A stretch of DNA of 64,000 nucleotides, from contig JAJPHN010000029.1 in the NCBI GenBank assembly GCA_021325235.1, positions 124,001 to 188,000 of the forward strand, given 5' to 3'. How positions within the stretch are numbered: position 1 is the stretch's first letter; every line of letters starts with the position of its first letter. The notes below the pieces were generated by a model, which worked only from the letters and a program-made list of their open reading frames with translations, searched no databases and was not told the origin of the DNA. The position numbers and the translations under genes were made by a program. Positions 50,949-59,630 of the stretch are shown one piece after another. Source of the DNA: Terriglobia bacterium (GTDB taxonomy: Bacteria; Acidobacteriota; Terriglobia; Bryobacterales; Bryobacteraceae).

Positions 50949-52070
50949 ATGACCGAGCCTGAGGTCTGCGTGATAGGCGGCGGCCCGGCCGGGTTGGCGG
51001 CTGCCATTGCACTGCGGCTTGCGGGTGCTTCGGTCATTCTGTTCGAGGCAAGCCAGCCTCCTGTCGATAAAGCCTGCGGCGAAGGCTTGATGCCCAACAC
51101 GGGCGCAGCATTGAGCGAGTTAGGCGTGCGGATTGGCGCAAATGAAGGCTATCCGTTTCGCGGCATCCGCTTCGTGGATCGGGGTGTGAACGCCGCTGCC
51201 GGCTTTCGCGGCTCGAATGGACTCGGAGTGCGGCGTACTCTACTGCATCGTGCGCTTGCTGATCGCGCGGCCGCCGTGGGGGTGGAACTTTGCTGGAACG
51301 CGAAGGGAGTCGAAATCGTAGATGCTGGCGTTCTGTTTCGCTCGCGACTCTTTCGGCCCGTCTTGATAGTGGGCGCAGACGGACTTCATTCGCGAGTGCG
51401 TCGCAAACATGAAATGGACCAAGAGCCGAGCAGCCTCCGCTATGGTTTCCGCCGCCATTTTGCGATCGCGCCCTGGTCGGATTACGTCGAGATTTATTGC
51501 CACAGGCAGCGACAGATCTACATCACCCCGGTTTCGTCGCAGCAGATCGGAGTGGCCTTGCTGACGGCTAATCCGCACGAGCGGCTCGCGGACGTTCTGC
51601 CTCTTTTCCCCAATCTTTCAGAGCGTCTCCGGCTTGCAAACATGATCTCTTCCGAACGCGGGTCGCCGACTGTCATGCGAACGCTGAAGCGGGTGACGAA
51701 GCCCGGCCTGGCTCTCGTGGGAGACGCTTCCGGATCGGTCGATGCCATTACGGGCGAAGGCATCGGTCTCGCTGTGGAACAGGCAATCGCGCTGGGCCAT
51801 GCATTTCGCGTGGGAGATCTTGAAATGTACGAGCGCGCTCATCGCCACATCCTTGCGCCGTCTCGATTGCTCGGTCGAACTCTGCTCGCTCTCTCGAAAT
51901 CGGACAGCGTACAAACCGCTGCTTTGCGCGTAGCTGCTCGTTGCCCGATGCTGTGCGACGCTATTCTGGCCGCTTATGTCCGGCGGCGCTCCTCTATCAA
52001 CGAGACCGCCGGGATGGAGTCGACAACGGTTTCCTTGCCGAATCCCGAGCGCCTGAATAGCCAGTCGTAG
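50949..52070 (+). CDS. FAD-dependent oxidoreductase, geranylgeranyl-reductase-like
   Basis: A 373-residue flavoprotein of the PHBH/geranylgeranyl reductase group. FAD-binding motifs: CVIGGGPAGLAAAIALRLAG at the N-terminus, VGADGLHSRVRR in the middle and LVGDASGSVDAITGEGIGLA near residue 260. KACGEGLMPNTGAALSELGV after the first motif is typical of the reductase branch that often accompanies type III polyketide or isoprenoid genes. No such genes are nearby here. Possible roles are reduction of prenyl chains or hydroxylation of an aromatic. Its last 97 nt overlap the convergent antiporter gene, so the final approximately 30 residues may be dispensable. It starts 17 nt after the ADOP pseudogene. 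Confidence 0.82.
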   Translation: MTEPEVCVIGGGPAGLAAAIALRLAGASVILFEASQPPVDKACGEGLMPNTGAALSELGVRIGANEGYPFRGIRFVDRGVNAAAGFRGSNGLGVRRTLLHRALADRAAAVGVELCWNAKGVEIVDAGVLFRSRLFRPVLIVGADGLHSRVRRKHEMDQEPSSLRYGFRRHFAIAPWSDYVEIYCHRQRQIYITPVSSQQIGVALLTANPHERLADVLPLFPNLSERLRLANMISSERGSPTVMRTLKRVTKPGLALVGDASGSVDAITGEGIGLAVEQAIALGHAFRVGDLEMYERAHRHILAPSRLLGRTLLALSKSDSVQTAALRVAARCPMLCDAILAAYVRRRSSINETAGMESTTVSLPNPERLNSQS

Positions 52071-53272
52071 AGTGCCGAAAGGGCGGTTCGCTCGATCAGA
52101 AAGCTGAGAACTGACGTAAGCACGATGCTGACAAATACGACCGCATAGGTTGTGGACTGCAATGCTTCGCCTCCTGGCAGGCCCGCTCCGAGCGGCATCG
52201 AAGCGAGTACAACTGCTGCCAGTCCCTTGGGCGTCATAATCGCGACAAATGACGCATCGCGCACCGGCGTGCTGCGGCTGAGCCCGAGCCATGCGGCTGG
52301 AATGCGAACCAGGAAAATAGCGGCGGTCAGTATCAACCCCGTTGTGACCAGCGTGATGTCCGCGAAGCGAATCGAGACGCCAACATAGATAAAGAAAAAT
52401 GTTTTCAGCAGAAAAACAACTTCGGCCAGAAAATCCCGCTCCTGCTGGTTCATCGTGATCGGTTCGCTTGACAGAAACGGGTGAAGCCACGGGAGGCGGT
52501 GAAATGTCTCGATATTGCCCAGTACGGCGCCAAACACGACCGCTGCCACATAGCCGCTGAAACCCAACAGCTCGACTATGCCGAACAGCACGAACACAAA
52601 CGCAGGAGTCGTAAAGATCGAGTTCTCGAGAATGCGGATGCGCCGCAGCAACGCCGACCATAGAAAGGCCCCGAGCGCGCCGAAGATCCCCGCAATAATC
52701 AGCGTGGCGAGAATCTGGCCCAGCATGGGCCCAAAACGCAGCTTGCCGAGTCGAAAGCTGTCGAGACAGCCGATGGCTACGACGATACTCAGTACGTCAC
52801 TGACAGCGGATTCGAGGAAGAGGATCGTTTTGGTGGAAGCGTGCAGCGGCAGCCTGCGCGTCAGCGGCACGATAACCGCCGGTGAGGTCGATCCCACGAT
52901 TGCGCCGAGCATGAAAGTCAGTCGAGCATTGAGTCCCAAGAGCCGCTGCGCGGCGAAACCGACGGTGATCAGCGTCAGGAAGAAGTTGATCAGTGTGAGG
53001 GCGAGCGTCGGACGGATCGCGCCTCGCAAAACGTCCAGATCGAGTGTGAGACCCGCCTCGAAAAGAATGATGATCAGCGTGACCGCCGAGAAGACCGGCC
53101 CGATGGCTCCGAAGTTCTCCGGCGTCACCAGATGAAATACCGGGCCGAGGATGATGCCGATGATGGTGAGCAGCAGAACATCGGGAACACGCGTTCGGCT
53201 GAAGAGTCCCGTGAAGGCGTGTGCCACAAACACCAGCGCCCCGACCACGAGTATGTTTGTGGCTACATGCAT
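51974..53272 (-). CDS. Cation:proton antiporter (CPA superfamily, NhaP-like)
   Basis: A 432-residue membrane protein with about 12 hydrophobic segments. It carries LFEAGLTLDLDVLRGAIRPT, VGSTSPAVIVPLTRR (the unwound-helix motif) and LFLESAVSDVLSIVVAIG, where CPA1 proteins usually have ND and this one has SD. MTPKGLAAVVLASMPL lies near the end. It likely exchanges Na+ or K+ for H+ across the inner membrane. The replacement of Asn by Ser next to the ion-binding Asp may alter charge stoichiometry, as known for electroneutral versus electrogenic members. The short C-terminus ends EERRRT. It overlaps the convergent FAD reductase gene by 97 nt. Confidence 0.85.
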   Translation of the reverse strand: MHVATNILVVGALVFVAHAFTGLFSRTRVPDVLLLTIIGIILGPVFHLVTPENFGAIGPVFSAVTLIIILFEAGLTLDLDVLRGAIRPTLALTLINFFLTLITVGFAAQRLLGLNARLTFMLGAIVGSTSPAVIVPLTRRLPLHASTKTILFLESAVSDVLSIVVAIGCLDSFRLGKLRFGPMLGQILATLIIAGIFGALGAFLWSALLRRIRILENSIFTTPAFVFVLFGIVELLGFSGYVAAVVFGAVLGNIETFHRLPWLHPFLSSEPITMNQQERDFLAEVVFLLKTFFFIYVGVSIRFADITLVTTGLILTAAIFLVRIPAAWLGLSRSTPVRDASFVAIMTPKGLAAVVLASMPLGAGLPGGEALQSTTYAVVFVSIVLTSVLSFLIERTALSALYDWLFRRSGFGKETVVDSIPAVSLIEERRRT

Positions 53273-53356
53273 CGAACGAGTAGGCCTGTACTCGTATCAT
53301 CCTACCTGCCAGGTTGAAATGGACCGCCCCGGGATGACCGAGGGCCGAAGGCCAAT

Positions 53357-54406
53357 TCAGACGGCCGGCGGGTTGCGCTCGCCGCTCATGCGCTGGTGCC
53401 AGTACGGATAAGCGAGTGTCGTGGCGCTTGCCTCATCCAGTTTTTTCACGTGCTCCGGATCGAGTTGCCATCCGGCGGCGCCAAGATTCTGACGAAGTTG
53501 CTCCTCATTCCGCGCGCCGATGATTACCGACGAAATGCTCGGCCTTTGCAGAAGCCAGTTCAGCGCAATTTGCGGAACGGTCTTATTCGTCTGGCGCGCA
53601 ATTTCATCCAGCACGTCGACCACTTTGAAGAGGTACTCGTCAGCTACTGGCGGACCGATGTCGGCGGTCTTCGGAAGGCGGCTGGTTTCCGGAAGGGGCT
53701 GACCGCGCCGGATCTTTCCCGTCAACCGTCCCCAGCCGAGCGGGCTCCAGACGAGGGTTCCCACTCCTTCCTCCAGACCGAGCGGCATCAGCTCCCACTC
53801 GAAATCGCGTCCCACGAGCGAATAGTAGGCCTGATGCGCCACATAGCGCGTCCAGCCGTAACGATCGGCGATCGCAAGCGACTTCATCAGATGCCAACCC
53901 GAGAAATTCGAGCAGCCGATGTAGCGTACCTTGCCGCTGCGGACCAGCGTATCGAGCGTGCTCATGGTCTCTTCAATCGGCGACAGAGCGTCGAAGGCGT
54001 GCATCTGATACAAATCGATGTAATCGGTGCCCAGGCGTCGCAGGCTGTCTTCGCAGGCTTTGATCAGATGAGAGCGCGATGTGCCGAGATCGTTCGGCCC
54101 GATCGTACTCGCCTGTCCGGGCTCCCCGCCGACTGGAAAAAATGCCTTTGTCGCGAGTAGCACCTTATCGCGCCGGCCCTTTATCGCTTTGCCCAGAATT
54201 TCTTCTGATAGCCCGTTGGAGTATCCATCGGCTGTATCAAACATATTCACGCCGGCTTCGAGGCAGATATCCACGAGTCTCGTCGCTTCGGCTACATCGG
54301 TTGCGCCCCACGCGCGGAAAAATTCGTTACCGCCGCCGAACGTGGCAGTGCCAAACGTCAGCGCGGGAACTCGCAGGCCGGACCGGCCCAGACGTCGATA
54401 TTCCAT
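53357..54406 (-). CDS. Aldo/keto reductase
   Basis: A 349-residue TIM-barrel NADPH-dependent reductase. The catalytic tetrad is visible: Asp and Tyr in FDTADGYSNGLSE, Lys in VLLATKAFF and His in YQMHAFD. Ser-Asn of YIGCSNFSGWHL and SSVIIGARNEEQLRQNL (the NADP phosphate-binding loop) complete the family pattern. The type resembles YajO/IolS-like oxidoreductases acting on sugars or aldehydes. It is the last gene of a minus-strand run that includes carbonic anhydrase, GH172-type and lipase-maturation-like genes, 60 nt from the carbonic anhydrase. Confidence 0.9.
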   Translation of the reverse strand: MEYRRLGRSGLRVPALTFGTATFGGGNEFFRAWGATDVAEATRLVDICLEAGVNMFDTADGYSNGLSEEILGKAIKGRRDKVLLATKAFFPVGGEPGQASTIGPNDLGTSRSHLIKACEDSLRRLGTDYIDLYQMHAFDALSPIEETMSTLDTLVRSGKVRYIGCSNFSGWHLMKSLAIADRYGWTRYVAHQAYYSLVGRDFEWELMPLGLEEGVGTLVWSPLGWGRLTGKIRRGQPLPETSRLPKTADIGPPVADEYLFKVVDVLDEIARQTNKTVPQIALNWLLQRPSISSVIIGARNEEQLRQNLGAAGWQLDPEHVKKLDEASATTLAYPYWHQRMSGERNPPAV

Positions 54407-54466
54407 ACGCTGGTTCGATGCAGACGTGCTGCCAAAGGACGCGCGCAGCTGCGAAAAGACGAGTTC

Positions 54467-55099
54467 CTAGACAGGCTGGAACGACTTCGACTCCGGATCG
54501 TAAGCGCGTACTTCCCCATGCCCGATATCGTAGATCCAGCCATAGATTTCCAGCGCCTCTTGCGCGATCTTGCCTGCCACGGCGGGATGCGTGCGAATAT
54601 GATGCATCTGCAGCACCACGTTCTCTCCGATGAGTTGCTCGAGTTCCGCCTGTTCGCCCATGCCTGTTCTCCGCGCCTGCACCACGCTCAGCGCCGCCTC
54701 GGCATTGCGCAGCCAGTGATTCACAGTCGGAAGGCTTTGAAGCTTTTCGCGATGCTGCAGCCCTTTCATAGCGCCGCAGTCGGTATGACCGCAGATGACG
54801 ATCTGCTTCACACCGAGCGCCTGCACCGCGTACTCGACAACCGCTGAAACGCCTCCCAGCATCTCTCCGTAGGCGGGCACCAGATTGCCGATATTGCGCG
54901 TGACGAAGATCTCGCCAGGTCCGGACTGCGTGATCAGCTCGGGATCGATGCGCGAATCCGAACAGGTGATGAAAAGCGTATGCGGCTGCTGCGGCTGGCG
55001 TGCGGCACGCTCGTATCGTTCGCGATGCTTTGGATACACTTCGCTTTGAAACTTGCGCACACCGGCCAGCAGTTTGTCCATCGGCGATTCGTTTGGCAT
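54467..55099 (-). CDS. Beta-class carbonic anhydrase
   Basis: A 210-residue enzyme interconverting CO2 and bicarbonate. The zinc ligands are visible: Cys46 in TCSDSR (with Asp48/Arg50, the catalytic dyad), then His105 and Cys108 in ICGHTDCGAM. GPGEIFVTRNIGNLVPAYGE follows the first site as usual in clade-B plant-like enzymes. The start ATG 55099 (or Met at residue 7) suits the family; the open frame extends to 55222 but there enters the GH172-type gene. It lies 20 nt downstream of that gene in the same direction. It probably supplies bicarbonate for carboxylases or buffers pH. Confidence 0.92.
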   Translation of the reverse strand: MPNESPMDKLLAGVRKFQSEVYPKHRERYERAARQPQQPHTLFITCSDSRIDPELITQSGPGEIFVTRNIGNLVPAYGEMLGGVSAVVEYAVQALGVKQIVICGHTDCGAMKGLQHREKLQSLPTVNHWLRNAEAALSVVQARRTGMGEQAELEQLIGENVVLQMHHIRTHPAVAGKIAQEALEIYGWIYDIGHGEVRAYDPESKSFQPV

Positions 55100-55119
55100 G
55101 CTGCCTATTGTATTCAGGC

Positions 55120-56232
55120 TCAGGAGAGCTTTATGGCCGGATGCCGTTCCGCAGCCGACGGCAGGGCAGGGAAGTCGGTGAACGGCTCGCTCTGGTACCA
55201 GTAGCCGACCGAATAGAAACAATCGGCCCGATCGTTGGCGTGTCCGTGCTCGATGGTGAATTTGAGCGATCGCTCAAAGGCAATCGGATTGTCGGCGTGC
55301 CAGCGGTAGAGGCAATAACGGCCGCCCTGGCGCTCCCCATTCGCAATGTACGGCGCTCCGTTGTAGAGATAGCCGAACGGATTTGTCACGCCAAAGTCCC
55401 AGGCCCCGTTGAAATAATCTTCGGTCCCGGTTCCGGTAATGATTGGTTTAGAGTCGTCGTCGATAAAGATCATCTCGTCGCCTTCTCCGAACCAGTTGTC
55501 GCTGTTCTGCACGACCCCCAGCGTGACACCCATCGCCTGACCGCGGCCGCGTGTTTCGAAAAACACGTAGTTGTCCGTCCCGTTGAGGTTCTTGTCGGTT
55601 CCCTTGATTGCTTTGTTCGGTGTGGCCTGCCGATATTGCGCGTGGAAATAAAGCGGCTGCGCGGGCAGCGCGGTTACGAGCTGATAATCGATGTTGGAAT
55701 AGAAGGCATCTACTCGCTCCTCGCCTTCATTGGTGATCGTGATGCGCGCCGATTTCTGAAACGGCATAGCGAAATAGCAGTTCAGCGCCTTCACCGACGA
55801 GCAGTTCATAAAGGCTGACTGGTACAGAAAATAATCCCCGAGATTCAATCCAAAGAAATCGCCCACTGGTGTCTCGACGCTCGGTTTCGCGTTGCCATTC
55901 CAAAAGATTCGGAAGACCAATTCCTTGAGATGCCGCTGGCTCCTCGCCGCAATGGTGAACCATATGTGCGTGATGATGCCGGGGCCTTCGGATTCGAAAA
56001 CGGTCAGCGTTCCGCCCGGCTCGATCTTCCGAAAATCCGCGTTTCCGCCGGAACGATCCCAGGTGGATTGCTTGCGCGTCTTGTAATCTGAGAGCTGCGC
56101 ATATGGCGGCAAATAAACCTGCCCGCCGTTGGCCGGCGTCTGCGCTTGTGCGCGGCTACCGAAAAGCGCGGCCGCCCCGCCAAAAGAACCAAGAGAAGAA
56201 AGAAAACGCCTGCGGCGCTGTTTATCCGTCAT
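55120..56232 (-). CDS. DUF2961/GH172-type exported glycoside hydrolase
   Basis: A 370-residue protein with a probable Tat-like signal (RRRRFLSSLGSFGGAAALFG). It has two jelly-roll regions with GGTLTVFESEGPGIITHIWF, GNAKPSVETPVGDFFGLN, WFGEGDEMIFIDDDSKP and GTGTEDYFNGAWDFG. The last two segments carry the acidic residues proposed as catalytic in GH172, a family that includes difructose-dianhydride and D-arabinan-acting exo-furanosidases. The substrate here is unknown but a furanosidase role is reasonable. It stands between a lipase-maturation-factor homologue (41 nt upstream) and carbonic anhydrase (20 nt downstream). Confidence 0.85.
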   Translation of the reverse strand: MTDKQRRRRFLSSLGSFGGAAALFGSRAQAQTPANGGQVYLPPYAQLSDYKTRKQSTWDRSGGNADFRKIEPGGTLTVFESEGPGIITHIWFTIAARSQRHLKELVFRIFWNGNAKPSVETPVGDFFGLNLGDYFLYQSAFMNCSSVKALNCYFAMPFQKSARITITNEGEERVDAFYSNIDYQLVTALPAQPLYFHAQYRQATPNKAIKGTDKNLNGTDNYVFFETRGRGQAMGVTLGVVQNSDNWFGEGDEMIFIDDDSKPIITGTGTEDYFNGAWDFGVTNPFGYLYNGAPYIANGERQGGRYCLYRWHADNPIAFERSLKFTIEHGHANDRADCFYSVGYWYQSEPFTDFPALPSAAERHPAIKLS

Positions 56233-56273
56233 TTGTTGCTGTCTCGCCGAGCATCATATCTTATGCGTTTGCC

Positions 56274-57728
56274 TCACTCCTGCCGGAGCGAAACAGGACC
56301 GAACCAGACACCCAGCAGACGACGATTCCAAACTGCTCCGGTTTTCGAGCGCTCGGAAAAAGTCGTGAAATCGTATTGGTAAGCAAGGGCTCGCAAATAG
56401 CGCGGTGGGCGCGCAAATGGCGCCGGGCGCAGCAAGCGCAGGACCTGCGGTTCTCCTGTCAGAAGCCGGTACATAAGACCGCCGACCCAGTTGTTGCTCT
56501 GATAATCTCCGAGCGCGGCGAACCACATTTGCCAGTCGAGGCGCGGCTGATAGGGCGCGACCCAGGGCAGCGGGCGCTTCACATCGCCCGGTTTGTATGG
56601 GAATTCGTATTCGCGCCAGTTCGTCTGATCTGCCGAACCCTCTAGCACGATCTCGGTGCGCGACGTCGTCATGATCGCGAAAAGACCGTACGCGTTGACG
56701 ATTTCGAATGGCTGCGTCAGACTGAGTGGCTTGCTGAGCGCGGAGGGAAGCGGCACACTCAGCGATTCCATGAGTTGTACCGCTCCCAGAGCGATCAGAA
56801 TCGCGCAGATTGCATTGGCAGTGGCGCGAGCCCAGTCGTGCTCAAAAAGACGCGGAAACATCGCGATGCGCCAGCGCGTGAATTTTCTAAATCGCGACAG
56901 CACCGCCGGGTCGAGCGCCCAGATGCAGAGCGCGAGGGTAAGCCAGTTGAAGAACGCATAATTACCGGTGAGCAGGATTAGAATCTGCAGGAGAGCGATG
57001 GATGCAGCGCCGATTCGGTGTGCAATTCCCGGAACAAACAACAGTACGGGCCCGATGAACTCAATCGCGAGCGTTAATGCGGTGGCGGCATCGAGCAGTG
57101 TGCCGGGAGCGCGGTAGACGTAGTACGCGATTGGATTCGGAAGCGGTTGCGTCATGAAATGAAAGCGCAGCGCGTGCAGATTGCGCCAGTTCGGATCTCC
57201 CGAAGCGAGCTTCACCCAGCCCGATTCAAACATCAGGCGAAACAGCAGCAGCCGATAAGCCCAGACCAGCCAGGGCGCGCCTGCGAAAAGGGCCAGGAAC
57301 CCAGCTTCGAGCAATAAAGCATCCCATTGGAACGAGGTAAACGGTTGGCCGATGGTCGAGATGGACAAGTAAAGGAGAAAGCACGCTGCGGCTGAGAAGC
57401 GCGGCAGAACATTGACCGCGAGCATGACCGAGAACAGGCACCCGAACGCGCATAGGCCGACGAGCACGCTGTCGCTCGAATTGAACCAGAAGAGCGAGGG
57501 CGCGTACCAGAAAGCACTTGAACCGAGCTGGCTGCGCATGGCTTCGATCATCCGCACCGCCGGCACAACTCCTCGCGAGCCGATCAGGCCGAGGATCTGC
57601 GGCCAGAAAGAAGCAAACGAGCTTAGATACATGACTCCGAGCGCACGGAGGAACCACCATTCAGCAACCTCAAAGCGGTTTTTTGCCGTGAAAAGATTCT
57701 GTAAGCGAGCTAAAAACTCTCGGGCCAT
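56274..57728 (-). CDS. Lipase maturation factor (LMF1) family membrane protein
   Basis: A 484-residue protein with an N-terminal membrane half of about seven to nine helices, including SFQWDALLLEAGFLALF and WRNLHALRFHFMTQPLPNP. The soluble C-terminal part holds EIVLEGSADQTNWREYEFPY, PYQPRLDWQMWFAALG and WVGGLMYRLLTGEPQVL. These motifs, including DALLLEAGF and the W-rich region, are those of vertebrate LMF1, an ER factor needed for lipase folding. The bacterial homologues are widespread but uncharacterised. Start ATG 57728. It is divergent from tRNA-Cys across 75 nt. Confidence 0.85.
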   Translation of the reverse strand: MAREFLARLQNLFTAKNRFEVAEWWFLRALGVMYLSSFASFWPQILGLIGSRGVVPAVRMIEAMRSQLGSSAFWYAPSLFWFNSSDSVLVGLCAFGCLFSVMLAVNVLPRFSAAACFLLYLSISTIGQPFTSFQWDALLLEAGFLALFAGAPWLVWAYRLLLFRLMFESGWVKLASGDPNWRNLHALRFHFMTQPLPNPIAYYVYRAPGTLLDAATALTLAIEFIGPVLLFVPGIAHRIGAASIALLQILILLTGNYAFFNWLTLALCIWALDPAVLSRFRKFTRWRIAMFPRLFEHDWARATANAICAILIALGAVQLMESLSVPLPSALSKPLSLTQPFEIVNAYGLFAIMTTSRTEIVLEGSADQTNWREYEFPYKPGDVKRPLPWVAPYQPRLDWQMWFAALGDYQSNNWVGGLMYRLLTGEPQVLRLLRPAPFARPPRYLRALAYQYDFTTFSERSKTGAVWNRRLLGVWFGPVSLRQE

Positions 57729-57803
57729 GAGTGCCGTTCTCTAACATAGCGGTACGGCAACGCGCGATCTATATAACCGGGTGTGCTATGTTTCGAGAGA
57801 AGC

Positions 57804-57878
<75 letters not shown>

Positions 57879-57979
57879 AGATCGTATTGAGTCCGACTCT
57901 TGTTGGGCCTTTGCCGCAGAAGCGATCGGTCCAGGTTTTCGCGCTTTGGGATCCGGTAAACCCAGCGAGTTACAGTACT

Positions 57980-58320
57980 TTGCATCGGACTCTTCTCGTT
58001 GGTCTGATCTTCTTTTCTGCGCACGCATCGGCGCAGTTGCTGCTCAAGATAGATCAAACTTCTCCTGTCTCCATCGGTGCAGAAGCGCTGAACCGGTTCC
58101 CGCGCCACTCGTCCGTGCTGAACGACCACGGGCGGGAGAACCGCTTTGAAGGCGTTTTGCTCAACGACCTACTGCTCGCGAACGGTGTCGATTTATCAAA
58201 ACCACTGCGCGGCACCCGGCTGGCGATTTATGTCGCGGCGATCGGGAGCGACGGTTACGAGGTGGTCTACGGCCTCGCCGATCCAAATACGAAAGTAACC
58301 GTTTTCGCAGAGCGCGCTAC
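57980..58320 (+). pseudogene. Truncated molybdopterin-binding (sulfite-oxidase-like) domain protein
   Basis: From TTG 57980 the frame encodes a signal peptide (HRTLLVGLIFFSAHASA), then LKIDQTSPVSIGAEALNRFP, the Gly-rich strand FEGVLLNDLLLANGVDLSKP and LAIYVAAIGSDGYEVVYGLA. These match the beginning of the small periplasmic molybdopterin-dependent oxidoreductase-like domain (VSITPTDLAALP...YEGVPLRDLL...DGYRAVFAL). The expected end of the domain (metal-cofactor or GPLR segment) is missing. After about 58310 the frame runs antisense into the SLT-domain gene, whose stop is at 58317. The fragment therefore ends abruptly at a gene junction. It is not functional as read. Confidence 0.65.
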
Positions 58321-58907
58321 TGCCGGAGTTCTCTCAAATACGCGCCGTTCCGGTAGGTGCTCCAGGCAGAAAAGCCGTTCTGCTCCAGATAGAGTTTGTA
58401 GGCGTAGTCAATGTTCGCCTTGCAATCGAGCAAATCGCGAAGGTTCACACCCGGCCGCTTCAAGTGCACGGTGTTGATCTGGAAATAACCCCAGTCGAGC
58501 GTTCCGTCGGCGTTGTAATGATAGGTTTCGCACTTGCCTTGCGGATTCTCGGCACGCTGGATCGCGAGTGCGACGCGGCAAGCGGGTCCGAATTTGCGGC
58601 ATGTGTACTGCTGATAAGCGGTTAGTGGGTGCCGCTGATCGAACTGTGCGTCGCGAGCGGGCTGCGTTTCCATCCGCCTGCTGATCACGAGGGGGACCTG
58701 GAAATGGATTCGCACAGGAGATTGCCAACTGAACGTGTAGTGCGCGTGTACGATTACGGTCGACGCGACCAGCGAGGCACCAGCGACCAAAGCAAGCGCG
58801 CTCCAGGCCGCGGAGTGCTTATTTACCTGGCGCGTACGGCGTGAGGGCACGCCAGAGAACGAGGTCAGCCGGCGGAGAATGGATGACTCGACAGTGACTC
58901 GCGCCAT
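58317..58907 (-). CDS. Lysozyme-like transglycosylase (SLT-type) protein, membrane-anchored
   Basis: A protein of about 196 residues. An N-terminal hydrophobic segment (SALALVAGASLVASTVIVHA) anchors it or serves as signal. The C-terminal domain has ACRVALAIQRAENPQGKCET (catalytic-type Glu in RAENP), DGTLDWGYFQINTVHL (YFQIN, typical of SLT/lysozyme folds) and ANIDYAYKLYLEQNGFSAWS. It should cleave peptidoglycan glycan strands. The annotated start at 58907 (Met-Ala-Arg) is preferred; the open frame reaches 59003. Its stop sits at the broken end of the molybdopterin-domain fragment on the other strand. Confidence 0.8.
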   Translation of the reverse strand: MARVTVESSILRRLTSFSGVPSRRTRQVNKHSAAWSALALVAGASLVASTVIVHAHYTFSWQSPVRIHFQVPLVISRRMETQPARDAQFDQRHPLTAYQQYTCRKFGPACRVALAIQRAENPQGKCETYHYNADGTLDWGYFQINTVHLKRPGVNLRDLLDCKANIDYAYKLYLEQNGFSAWSTYRNGAYLRELRQ

Positions 58908-59015
58908 TCCTGAGAGACAGTCTATCCGAGACGACTTCGGAACGAGCGCGCATGCGGCAACGTCACGAACTCGACCACCTTGGTACGAGTTCGTGCCGTT
59001 CAAAATCGGAGGTCT

Positions 59016-59522
59016 TCAGGCCGACGCTGCGGAGCTCTTGCGCTCACCGCGATATCGTTCGCGCAGCTCGCGTTCGGCGCGATGCCAATCTTCTTCGGCG
59101 GATCCTTCTGGACAGCCGCGCTCCTGCCAGCATCGGTAGGCATGGCGTGCAATCTCATCGTGGGTGAGATCGTTGTTGTCCTGATGGATCGCGTCGTAGC
59201 TCTGCGGGGAGGTGTCGCCTTGTACGCCCTGTGTGAGCGGCGTCGTGCCGATTCCCGTTTGCCCCGGCTCGATATTCGGCGCCGGAGAATTGCTGCTCCG
59301 GCCCGGCGAAACGTGGGAAGACCCCGCGCCCGCGCCTGCTCCGGCACGCACTCCGGAGACATCAGCGCCCTGTCCGCCGACCGAAAGATTCGCGTCGGCT
59401 GCGATCGTATCGTTAATGCTCAGTCCCGGTCGCGGAGTTGCCGCGTTCGCCGGGGTGTCAGCGCTGCTTCGAGTTCCCGCCCGCGCTGGTTCTGCCACTT
59501 CGTTTAGTTTGGGATCGATCAT
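59016..59522 (-). CDS. DUF2934-domain protein
   Basis: A 168-residue protein. A low-complexity, Gly/Ala/Ser/Pro-rich N-terminal region (residues 1 to about 115) precedes a small C-terminal helical domain, THDEIARHAYRCWQERGCPE followed by DWHRAERELRERY. This is the DUF2934 signature (IA.rAY..we..G.p.g...dW..AE). The domain is short and occurs often in Alpha- and Deltaproteobacteria and Acidobacteriota; function unknown. The disordered N-terminus is unlike anything specific. It lies 108 nt downstream of the DinB pseudogene, on the same strand. Confidence 0.75.
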   Translation of the reverse strand: MIDPKLNEVAEPARAGTRSSADTPANAATPRPGLSINDTIAADANLSVGGQGADVSGVRAGAGAGAGSSHVSPGRSSNSPAPNIEPGQTGIGTTPLTQGVQGDTSPQSYDAIHQDNNDLTHDEIARHAYRCWQERGCPEGSAEEDWHRAERELRERYRGERKSSAASA

Positions 59523-59630
59523 TCTCTCGCTCCACAGAATTGGACGAGCGCCACACGAAAACTTGGTCGAAAAAGTATTTAGAAGCTTCTCACAATCTGG
59601 TAGACCGCTCTCGTGAAAATACCAGTATGG

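Noticed and set aside
57887-57899. Short palindrome GAGTCCGACTC after tRNA-Cys as a terminator or att site
   Set aside because: Five-base arms with one central base cannot form a stable loop, no U-tract follows, and no second copy or integrase is seen.
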